A DNA stretch of 10,773 bases from the NCBI GenBank assembly GCA_002686195.1, contig NZAS01000022.1, positions 1-10,773 on the forward strand, read 5' to 3'. Source of the stretch: Candidatus Pacearchaeota archaeon. GTDB taxonomy: Archaea; Nanoarchaeota; Nanoarchaeia; Pacearchaeales; GW2011-AR1. The notes under the pieces are model-generated. The model was not told the origin of the DNA, searched no databases, and saw nothing but the letters and a program-made list of their open reading frames with translations. Position 1 is the stretch's first letter. Each line of letters begins with the position of its first letter. This document shows positions 1 to 6,204 of this stretch, one piece after another. The position numbers and the translations under genes were made by a program.

Positions 1-114
1 TTTATAAAGAAGGTACCCTTAATAGATTATAGTCAACTGTCTAAATACGAGATGGAAGACAATACTCAGGGCAAAGCTGAGTATGCCTGTGTGGGTGATA
101 AATGTGATATCTGA
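1..114 (+). CDS. C-terminal fragment of an unidentified protein, cut by the left edge
   Basis: Frame 1 is open from the first base and ends at a TGA at 112-114, giving the last 37 residues of a protein whose start is outside the window. The visible tail contains VPLIDYSQLSKYEMEDN and ends CVGDKCDI, with two cysteines five residues apart. First codon positions are rich in purines, as expected of real coding sequence, and the other two frames have several stops here. The fragment is mostly hydrophilic, with no membrane segment. The closely spaced cysteines could form a disulphide or half of a metal site, but nothing proves this. The next plus-strand ORF overlaps its last codons, so the two are probably cotranscribed. 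I do not recognise the family and assign no function. Confidence 0.6.
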   Translation, partial: FIKKVPLIDYSQLSKYEMEDNTQGKAEYACVGDKCDI

Positions 115-313
115 AAAAGACTTAACCGGACAAGCTAAGAAAATGGGAAGAACCGCAGGACTTAAATCTGATGGAACCCTAGACAGTGTACACTCTCATA
201 GTGGAATTGAATATAAAGAAGGGACTCTATCAGCTCGAACTGCGAAACCAGATATGCCCGATTCAAAAGGGCTTGGTGACGGGTCTAGAGCAAAGTCTAA
301 TAAAACTAATTAA
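83..313 (+). CDS. Small hydrophilic hypothetical protein (69-76 residues)
   Basis: The stop (TAA at 311-313) is certain but the start is not. The ATG at 83 gives 76 residues and overlaps the upstream gene by 32 bases with only a weak AGGG at 68-71. A GTG at 104 gives 69 residues, overlaps the upstream stop by 11 bases, and has GGTGAT at 94-99 before it, a better ribosome binding site; the protein would then begin MISEKDLTGQAKKMGR. The product is rich in Lys, Gly, Ser and Asp, contains HSHSG, and ends SKGLGDGSRAKSNKTN. It has no hydrophobic segment and its C-terminus looks low-complexity and probably disordered. Codon first positions are purine-rich, which supports real coding. It is the last gene of the plus-strand unit and stops two bases before the stop codon of the converging minus-strand gene. 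The family is not recognised. Confidence 0.5.
   Translation: MPVWVINVISEKDLTGQAKKMGRTAGLKSDGTLDSVHSHSGIEYKEGTLSARTAKPDMPDSKGLGDGSRAKSNKTN
94..99 (+). promoter_or_regulatory. Ribosome binding site GGTGAT before GTG 104
   Basis: GGTGAT matches the complement of the 16S rRNA 3' end (GGAGGTGAT), and the GGTG core lies 6 bases before a GTG at 104. It sits in the last codons of the upstream gene and favours GTG 104 over ATG 83 as the start of the small ORF. Confidence 0.35.
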
Positions 314-314
314 T

Positions 315-1397
315 TTATCTTAAACCAGTAACACCCAAAGATTTATTGGTTTTTAATTCCCTATATATAAAATTAGAATTGAGGCCAGTAGTATCAATGT
401 TACCGGTTGTTCTATTGACTGCATAGAATCCATTCTTTGCATAGATAGGGGTTTTAAATAAGGTGGGGGTTATAGTACCAACGAATCCCTGTACAGATTC
501 ATTATCAGCAGTAGAGCCTTGGCCAGCTGTCCATCCGGGCCCAACCCATACATCCATTATGTCATTGTCATCTCCGTCTATAAGTTTTAACATTTTTTCA
601 GAGGTTGTGGTGTTATATGTTGAGAATCCCCAAATCTCGCAATCACACTCTGAGATACGTTTAGGGCTACTGGTAGCTGTACCTAAGTATGAACCCTTTG
701 TAATCACTAATTTTGGCATAATATCTGCTCTTTTTTGTTGAGAAGAAGTTGTTGGGCTATTAGCATCATCATAGGGGGTAGAAGTACCAGCGTAGGACCA
801 CAATACAGTTGCATCCACATCTGCGGAACCCACCATATATGCTCCATTTCTTGCTAATATTGGGGTTTCAAATTGCCAATTAGCAGAAGGCATTGCTCCA
901 GCTACATCCTGTCCAAAATCGTAGTTTTGAGTAATAAATGTAGGCCAAGTGACTGAAGGCCAAACAACCTCTATAGTTGAATCACCAAGGCCGACCCAAA
1001 CTTCCCAATCATCACCCATTGGATTTGGTATTGTAACGGTAGTTGGGTCCCAATCAAGTTCTACACTACCACCAGACAATCCGGCACCTGATGTGTCGAG
1101 CCAAGGACTAACTGGTAAATTAAAGCTGAATCCATCAATAGCTTTTTTATTAGGTGAAAGGTATTGTCTGAATATCTCAAAGTCTGAATCCTGTGTAGTT
1201 GTTCTAGTAGTGGCATGATTATCGTATATGGTAAAATACCGACTTTCGCTATTACCATGATTTCTACAATATATACTCCATATTAATATATCTTGGCCTT
1301 CTGCTCCAATAGACCTTGCGGTTGTGCCGTTCACCTGTGTAAAATTGGTGACGTAAGGGCCTTTGTTTATTTCATATCCTGATGGAAATTTCTGCAT
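315..1397 (-). CDS. Duplicated beta-rich tail-tip protein, possible receptor-binding component
   Basis: This encodes 360 residues from ATG to TAA. It starts one base after the hub gene's stop and has GGAGG 6 bases upstream, so the start is well supported. No family is recognised, but the protein is clearly made of two related units. FETPILARNGAYMV (176-189) matches FKTPIYAKNGFYAV (314-327), WEVWVGLG (131-138) matches MDVWVGPG (281-288), and ILIWSIYC (37-44) matches CEIWGFSTY (253-261). Residues 52-60 (SRYFTIYDN) and 267-276 (EKMLKLIDGD) also correspond. Unit 1 carries an insertion of about 70 residues (roughly 61-130) lacking in unit 2. Aromatic-rich beta-like segments with Thr/Asp/Asn loops, and the place right after the hub gene, suggest an extracellular tip or side-fibre protein. 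The role is inferred from position. There is no signal peptide or membrane segment. Confidence 0.6.
   Translation of the reverse strand: MQKFPSGYEINKGPYVTNFTQVNGTTARSIGAEGQDILIWSIYCRNHGNSESRYFTIYDNHATTRTTTQDSDFEIFRQYLSPNKKAIDGFSFNLPVSPWLDTSGAGLSGGSVELDWDPTTVTIPNPMGDDWEVWVGLGDSTIEVVWPSVTWPTFITQNYDFGQDVAGAMPSANWQFETPILARNGAYMVGSADVDATVLWSYAGTSTPYDDANSPTTSSQQKRADIMPKLVITKGSYLGTATSSPKRISECDCEIWGFSTYNTTTSEKMLKLIDGDDNDIMDVWVGPGWTAGQGSTADNESVQGFVGTITPTLFKTPIYAKNGFYAVNRTTGNIDTTGLNSNFIYRELKTNKSLGVTGLR
322..354 (+). terminator. Possible hairpin terminator for the plus-strand unit
   Basis: Bases 322-331 pair with 343-352 as a 10-base-pair stem with one G.U pair and an 11-base loop. The T-run at 350-354 forms part of the 3' arm and extends just past it. 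The hairpin begins 8 bases after the stop of the plus-strand small ORF and lies inside the last codons of the converging minus-strand gene. On the minus strand no T-run follows the same hairpin, so any terminator activity should act only on the plus strand. The stem is AT-rich and therefore modest in strength. In an archaeal host the T-run alone could serve. Confidence 0.35.
357..1370 (-). repeat. Two divergent protein-level repeats in the 360-residue protein
   Basis: Unit 1 covers about residues 10-202 (bases 792-1370) and unit 2 about residues 232-347 (bases 357-704). The units share, in order, a KG-Y start (NKGPY / TKGSY), an IW block, a VWVG block and an F-TPI-A-NG-Y-V block. The DNA copies have diverged strongly, so this is an old domain duplication rather than a recent repeat. 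Confidence 0.6.
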
Positions 1398-1398
1398 A

Positions 1399-2439
1399 TT
1401 ATGCCTCCCCCAAATAATCTGCTAAGAATGAGGATTCTCTACTGAGTTTAAGTTTACATGAAACTTTAGAACCACCACATTGAACAGATTTACTTAAGAT
1501 TCTATGTTTTCCAGTTAACTCTGGATATTCTGGAGTAACTAAATTTATAACGTTTCCTATTTCTAAATAATGTCCTTTGTTTGTGTTTATAGTAATCTCT
1601 TTTTTATCTTCTGCTACTGTAGCTTGTAAAAAAGCATCTTCTCTAGCCTCATCGGGAAATTCATATTTTTTCTTTGACATTTTTCCCATTGTGATTCCAA
1701 TAGGTAAAGAGTTATGCTGATACTCCATAACATTTTTATTAACTATTGTAGTATAATAATTTGGGTCTGGACGTTTTTTATAAGATAGTTTTTCTATACC
1801 ATTATTAAAACCAAAGGTTATACCACTACTATCTGCGTCTTGTTCTTTTACAAAACAAATATTTGATTTGGTGCCATCGTCTCTCAGAACTAAACGGTAT
1901 GATTTTATATCAGATATAGAAGAAATATTCTTTGGTATCTTCTGTTGTAATATTTTAAGAGGGTGTATATTAGATTTCCTATATCCTGTCAGTGACACTG
2001 GAGGGTCCGTATCATTAAGCATATCTAACCCTATTTTTACTCCATTCTTATTAACTACCCTATCTATATAATCAAATAGCATTTGAGATAATGTGTATCC
2101 GTCAAAATTAGAATCGTCTGTAATTACCAAAGGAGGGGTTTCTGAGCCAGCAAGAAAAGTCAATACATCTCGTGCTCTTAATGATATATTTTTCTCAGTG
2201 GGAGTATATTCCTTTATGAAGCCCCTAAAAAAAGGAACAGTATCATTAGCTCCATAATTTAAAAAGAAAACTACCTCTTTACCTAGAAGACCCGCATCAT
2301 CTAAATCAGGGTCACTAATTTTTATATTAAGAGTTGAAATAGTATTGTTACCTTTACTTGAATAAGAAATATTAGTAAAATTCTTTATTTCCGTGCCGCC
2401 TAGAAATAATCTAGGAGCACTATACATACCTTGGCTCAC
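1399..2439 (-). CDS. Baseplate/tail hub protein (gp27/gpD-like)
   Basis: The product has 346 residues, close to known hub proteins such as P2 gpD and T4 gp27 (just under 400). Family knowledge: these trimeric proteins join the tail tube to the central spike or fibre. The visible blocks follow that plan. Residues 36-98 form the first hub barrel, with LLGKEVVFFLNYG, then PFFRGFIKE (69-77) and LRARDVLTFLAG (87-98). A helix follows, YTLSQMLFDYIDRV (115-128). Then come HPLKILQQ (159-166), YRLVLRDDG (181-189) and GIEKLSYKKRPDPNYYTTIV (214-233). The C-terminal barrel (289-335) has YLEIGNVINL and GKHRILSKSV. The start is GTG at 2437-2439, chosen because AGGAGG lies 8 bases upstream; the ATG at codon 5 is too far from it. 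It overlaps the upstream gene by 20 bases. No lysozyme domain is fused. The call is by pattern, without a search. Confidence 0.75.
   Translation of the reverse strand: MSQGMYSAPRLFLGGTEIKNFTNISYSSKGNNTISTLNIKISDPDLDDAGLLGKEVVFFLNYGANDTVPFFRGFIKEYTPTEKNISLRARDVLTFLAGSETPPLVITDDSNFDGYTLSQMLFDYIDRVVNKNGVKIGLDMLNDTDPPVSLTGYRKSNIHPLKILQQKIPKNISSISDIKSYRLVLRDDGTKSNICFVKEQDADSSGITFGFNNGIEKLSYKKRPDPNYYTTIVNKNVMEYQHNSLPIGITMGKMSKKKYEFPDEAREDAFLQATVAEDKKEITINTNKGHYLEIGNVINLVTPEYPELTGKHRILSKSVQCGGSKVSCKLKLSRESSFLADYLGEA
1404..1408 (-). promoter_or_regulatory. Ribosome binding site GGAGG for the 360-residue gene
   Basis: The minus strand reads GGGGGAGG, then 6 bases, then ATG. The site overlaps the last codons of the hub gene, which suggests translational coupling, and it fixes the start at 1397. 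Confidence 0.65.
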
Positions 2440-5400
2440 TTATGTCGCCTCCTAAAGATATATAACCGTTACTTAGAATAGAACCACTAGAATCCATAGT
2501 AATCATGTGTGATATTTGCATGGTTAAACCAAATTTGGGTATTACCTTACCAGTAGGGTGGTCTTCTGACATTTCTGTGATTATACCAAAGAAACGAGAC
2601 CTATCTCCATTACGGTGTTCTACATCAATATATATTGGAGTGGCTTGTGTTTGATATTCATAAAATTTAATCCTATCTGTTTCACCATCCAAATCTATAC
2701 CTCCAAACTTCATACTTCCTCCCGAAGCTCCAATTTTTCTTATATCAGCTTTTCCAAGTCTATCCTCAATTATTTGATATTTACCCTTGTGGTTATAGGA
2801 TATACTCTGTACAATTGAACGACTATTTATAGAAACACACATAGGGTCTATCAAATCAACTAAAGTTGAGTGTGTATTTGAACAAGGCCACGTATGTTGA
2901 ATGTTCATGTGTTTGTAACTATCTGAACGTCCAGAGGCTCCTGAATCGGCCTCTATCAAAAACATAATAGCATATTTTTTATTTGTTGCGTTCCATTTAT
3001 CTCCATATTCGAACCAATCGCCTCCATATGTAGCATCCACACCAGATGTTGTTGTAGCAAAGGTGAAATCATCTGCAAGGTCTAAATTATCTCCACCAGA
3101 ATCTGCTGTACTGTCACCATGTGCTAAATCAGCAACTGCTCCACCTTCTTGTTGTGTTAAAGTTACTACATTAGTACTAACGGTGGCTGTACTACTATGT
3201 ATGTCCGCATGTGCATTAATTGCAGCACCTAAAGCAGTAGCTATATCATCATCAGAATCAGCATCGTCATATTCTACTATAACTTCCGCTCCTCCCAAAC
3301 CTGCGTGAGTTGCCGGAGTAGTACCCTCATCCTTACCATCATAAGAATTAGTATCTACATTGTAAGTAAAATGATTTCGAGATACGTCTGTTGTATCTTG
3401 TGCTGCGAAAGCAATTTCTGGGTCAAAACCAAGACCAGCAGGGTATCCCCCTTCGTCGCCTGTCCAAGTCACTAAAACATCGTTGGTGGACCTAGTTGCT
3501 CCTAATTCATCTTTCCCATTAATAGCAATAGTTATAAGGTCGGCTGTATTTGTTATAATACCCGTTGAAGCTGTGCCAGTCAAAGAAGAAGTATCTACTT
3601 CTATTAAAGTATCCACAGGGCCAATAGCACCAACGCCGAAAGGACTTATTGGTGCTCCAGTAAAACCGTTAACAGTGACACTTCCGCAATTTAACCATAC
3701 ACCATAAGTCTGACCATTGGCTAAAGTTAATATAAATCCTTTACTATATAACTGTGTTCCGGGAGCATCTCCAACTTGCCATGTAAAATCTGTAGCTGTA
3801 CCAGTAGGACTACCATCATTACTAACTCTAAAAGTGTGTCTGGTTCCTGTTGCGGCCTGTTTAAACCATACATAATATTCTACATCTCCAGCAGCCACTT
3901 GTTCTGTAAAAGTAATGTATTTACCTACAACATCACTTGGGTCTCCCCCGACTATTAAAGATAGGCCGTCAGGTACATCGGTGCCATCATTCAGATAAAT
4001 AGCCTTAGATGAAATTTCTGCACCACCTGTAAAATTGTCACCTGTTACTGTAATAGTTGCTACTTCTGCTACAGGGTCTGATAGTAAAATATCATCTGAA
4101 TAGGCCCAAGAATTAGCGTCGGAAGAAGTGAAATAATCTCCTCTAGGCCAAAATTTATCATTTATTCCTTCAGGGTCTATTGAAGCCCAGTCTTCTGGTT
4201 CTTCCCATTCAAAGGAACCATCTGCATACCATGTAGAATCGTCATAATCGGGGTGTTTTGTTTTATTAAGTAATTTAAGTGGTTTCCACATAGCGCTAGA
4301 GCTTTTATCATTTTCATAACCAGTATATAAAGCTTGCACTCTTGTTTTCATGTGTCCTACCCCGTCAGTACCTACACCCGCTCCGTCAGCTGTGCTACCG
4401 GGGATTACCTTATCTGCCTTTCCTTGTGGGGATGTATTTGCGTCATCTATGGCATTATCATGGCATAATTTAAAAAATTGTTTGGTCCATTTACTATCTC
4501 TGGCACATATTAACATAGCAGTATTATCTGCATCATCCAAAGAAGTTGCGTTATCGTGGTCAAAATCATATAAACCACTTAAGTCTCTAGCAGTATCACC
4601 ACCTGACTTAATTATAAAATTAGTATCGTCACCTATTAGTCTGTTCCTATCTTCTAAATCTACCCATCGGTCTAAATCTTGGGTTCCTTTAAAAGCTAGA
4701 AGGGCAGAAGAGGTAACATCAGAGGGCCAATTATACGCCGCTATTGATTCATCAACTATATCAGAATAATTCCTTGTATGAGACTCATTAACCCAATGTT
4801 CCATATAAGAATATTGTTGGTCTCTTTTTGCTGTAGTCATACCAGAAGGATTACTAGTTTTAATCTGTCCTCTGGCTAATATTTGTTTTGGAAGCCATCT
4901 GTGGTCAGAATCTACATAATTATAACCCACATCAAAAACATAGCTTCTTTTTGCTACACCACTAGTTATTTCCAATACGCCTGTGGCATCATTGAATATG
5001 TCACTATTAGCAGCTGCGTCTTGAGCTGTGTTGGAAGAACCAACCCATTGAATATAATCGTCAGCAGCAAAACCATTACCCATTTTAAATTTACCATCGT
5101 CTAGATAATAATTACTTATGCTTTGTTCAGATGTCCTAGCAAAGCTTTCAGTAAGGTCATAAGTAACAGTATGGCGAGGTTCGTCTAATACCAATATTGG
5201 ATTACCCAAAGAAACTTCAGCTATGGTTTGTTGTGTCTCATCTGAATAAGTACCCGCAACCAACACCATCTTTTCTCCGGGAAATAATTTTGTTGTTGAT
5301 GGACCAGAGCCGTTAAACGCCACTGAATCCTCTAATAAATTTAAAAGTTCTACTTTCAAAATCTTTGTAACTTTGGATAATGTATCTGATGTTCCGGGGT

Positions 5401-6202
5401 CACTTGTGTTCAGAGAAGTTTGTATAATGTCTCCTCTATTACCTACTGTTCCTCCATCCAAACCAGTAGTAGTATAGGTTACTTCTATGTTAACACCTGT
5501 TCTTACAGCCGCTCCTGAATTGGGGACTTCGATGAGAGTAACTGTTTCTCCATCTAAATCACCATCATTTCCTCTTAAATAAGCATTATCTATACCTGCA
5601 TATACTCTTTTTTTGTCACTCTTTAAAATTGCTATAGGGGGTTTAATTGTAGGATATAAAGCTGGTATACGTTCTTCTGTAGTATTATCACTTTCTACCC
5701 TATACTTATCATTGCGTCCAGCTGTTAGAGCTGTTTCTCCTTGTAGTATATCTATCCCTGTAGAAATAGGTGTGGCAGAAGGTGTTGCTGCTCTGTTTTG
5801 ATAAAATTTAGACCAAAAACCATCTATTGATTTACATCTAATTTTAGGAAAGTATCCTCCTGCTATAGTAGAATTACCAGTATAAATATGACTAGTAATA
5901 CCTACAAAGGCTGGAGTATCTAATTTAATAGTGGTAAAGTTACCTTTACCTTTGGGGTCGTTATCTTCTCCATCATCCCAATCTATATAAAATTCTTTAA
6001 CTGGTTCATTCGCCTCTATTCTATAATAATATTTAGTGTGGGTCCAAAAACCATAACCAGCTGCTTGCCCTGCCTGATTAATTTTACCATCTCCATCTAC
6101 GGCCAATGCTTTCTCTCCACTTGTAGAAGAATCAACTAAACCAGCCTTTGCCGCTGCTTCTGTAAGATAAACTGTTAAAACGTAATTTGTAGGAGCTGCC
6201 AT
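2420..6202 (-). CDS. Giant modular tail protein: PKD-like module, fibre repeats, distinct C-terminal domain
   Basis: This encodes 1260 residues from ATG to TAG. Residues 55-135 are PKD-like: FYIDWDDGED (71-80), SHIYTGN (104-110), then GYFPKIRCKSIDGFW (116-130), matching the family order of W-D-G-D, H-x-Y and a closing G-Y strand. Residues 140-700 are beta-like and rich in Asp, Tyr and Trp, with an Asp cluster DFDHDNATSLDD (546-557). Residues 711-1056 resemble modules seen in phage fibres: VEYYVWFKQ (774-782), then DDDIATALGAAINAHAD (984-1000) and VVTLTQQEGGAVADLAHGD (1012-1030). Residues about 1121-1237 differ from the rest, with fewer low-complexity stretches and blocks such as GKYQIIEDRLGKADIRKIG and FFGIITEMSEDHPTG. 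This part may attach the protein to the tail tip, perhaps with a distal-tail (Dit) or tube-like fold. It starts 2 bases after the preceding gene and overlaps the hub gene by 20. There is no signal peptide. A structural tail protein is likely; the exact role is inferred. Confidence 0.65.
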   Translation of the reverse strand: MAAPTNYVLTVYLTEAAAKAGLVDSSTSGEKALAVDGDGKINQAGQAAGYGFWTHTKYYYRIEANEPVKEFYIDWDDGEDNDPKGKGNFTTIKLDTPAFVGITSHIYTGNSTIAGGYFPKIRCKSIDGFWSKFYQNRAATPSATPISTGIDILQGETALTAGRNDKYRVESDNTTEERIPALYPTIKPPIAILKSDKKRVYAGIDNAYLRGNDGDLDGETVTLIEVPNSGAAVRTGVNIEVTYTTTGLDGGTVGNRGDIIQTSLNTSDPGTSDTLSKVTKILKVELLNLLEDSVAFNGSGPSTTKLFPGEKMVLVAGTYSDETQQTIAEVSLGNPILVLDEPRHTVTYDLTESFARTSEQSISNYYLDDGKFKMGNGFAADDYIQWVGSSNTAQDAAANSDIFNDATGVLEITSGVAKRSYVFDVGYNYVDSDHRWLPKQILARGQIKTSNPSGMTTAKRDQQYSYMEHWVNESHTRNYSDIVDESIAAYNWPSDVTSSALLAFKGTQDLDRWVDLEDRNRLIGDDTNFIIKSGGDTARDLSGLYDFDHDNATSLDDADNTAMLICARDSKWTKQFFKLCHDNAIDDANTSPQGKADKVIPGSTADGAGVGTDGVGHMKTRVQALYTGYENDKSSSAMWKPLKLLNKTKHPDYDDSTWYADGSFEWEEPEDWASIDPEGINDKFWPRGDYFTSSDANSWAYSDDILLSDPVAEVATITVTGDNFTGGAEISSKAIYLNDGTDVPDGLSLIVGGDPSDVVGKYITFTEQVAAGDVEYYVWFKQAATGTRHTFRVSNDGSPTGTATDFTWQVGDAPGTQLYSKGFILTLANGQTYGVWLNCGSVTVNGFTGAPISPFGVGAIGPVDTLIEVDTSSLTGTASTGIITNTADLITIAINGKDELGATRSTNDVLVTWTGDEGGYPAGLGFDPEIAFAAQDTTDVSRNHFTYNVDTNSYDGKDEGTTPATHAGLGGAEVIVEYDDADSDDDIATALGAAINAHADIHSSTATVSTNVVTLTQQEGGAVADLAHGDSTADSGGDNLDLADDFTFATTTSGVDATYGGDWFEYGDKWNATNKKYAIMFLIEADSGASGRSDSYKHMNIQHTWPCSNTHSTLVDLIDPMCVSINSRSIVQSISYNHKGKYQIIEDRLGKADIRKIGASGGSMKFGGIDLDGETDRIKFYEYQTQATPIYIDVEHRNGDRSRFFGIITEMSEDHPTGKVIPKFGLTMQISHMITMDSSGSILSNGYISLGGDISEPRYV
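2448..2453 (-). promoter_or_regulatory. Strong ribosome binding site AGGAGG that sets the GTG start of the hub gene
   Basis: AGGAGG on the minus strand is followed by 8 bases and then GTG (2437-2439). The site lies inside the last codons of the 1260-residue gene. It makes the GTG, not the ATG 12 bases later, the likely hub start. Confidence 0.7.
2492..2842 (-). other. Distinct C-terminal domain of the 1260-residue protein, possible Dit/tube-like fold
   Basis: Residues 1121-1237 contain alternating polar and hydrophobic strands (ATPIYIDVEHR, RFFGIITEM, FGLTMQISHMITM) and charged turns, and lack the Thr/Ser/Asn-rich character of the rest. Genes just before the hub gene in tailed viruses often encode the distal tail protein, so this domain may hold that role with the large N-terminal part as an added adhesin. 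The fold assignment is inference. Confidence 0.35.
3035..4072 (-). other. Fibre-type beta repeats (residues 711-1056 of the 1260-residue protein)
   Basis: A YYVWFKQ strand (776-782) is followed by the pattern D-D-I-A-x-A-L-x-x-A-I-N (985-996), then V-V-T-L-T (1012-1016) and a G-G-A-V-A-D turn. Phage structural proteins often carry these elements in this order, but here about 200 residues separate the two halves, so there may be one interrupted copy or two partial ones. Confidence 0.45.
5798..6040 (-). other. PKD-like domain (residues 55-135 of the 1260-residue protein)
   Basis: The segment has the PKD signature: an aromatic-Asp-Asp-Gly turn (IDWDDGED), an H-x-Y strand (SHIYTG) and a G-Y-F-P-K-I strand ending in a D-G turn. 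PKD domains are Ig-like folds common on extracellular proteins and viral adhesins. The usual spacing between the D-G turn and the H-x-Y strand is lengthened by a Gly/Lys-rich loop. Confidence 0.55.
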
Positions 6203-6204
6203 AT

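Noticed and set aside
83..114. Programmed frameshift joining the left-edge gene to the small ORF
   Set aside because: There is no slippery heptamer or clear stimulatory structure near the TGA at 112-114, and a normal coupled start (GGTGAT then GTG 104) explains the overlap.
3035..4072. Recent tandem nucleotide repeats encoding the fibre modules
   Set aside because: The similarity is only at the level of protein patterns. I could see no matching DNA copies by eye.
4350..4769. A 139-codon plus-strand open frame antisense to the 1260-residue gene
   Set aside because: It lies wholly inside a well-supported minus-strand gene, is Pro/Ser-rich as expected of an antisense frame, and has no recognisable domain.
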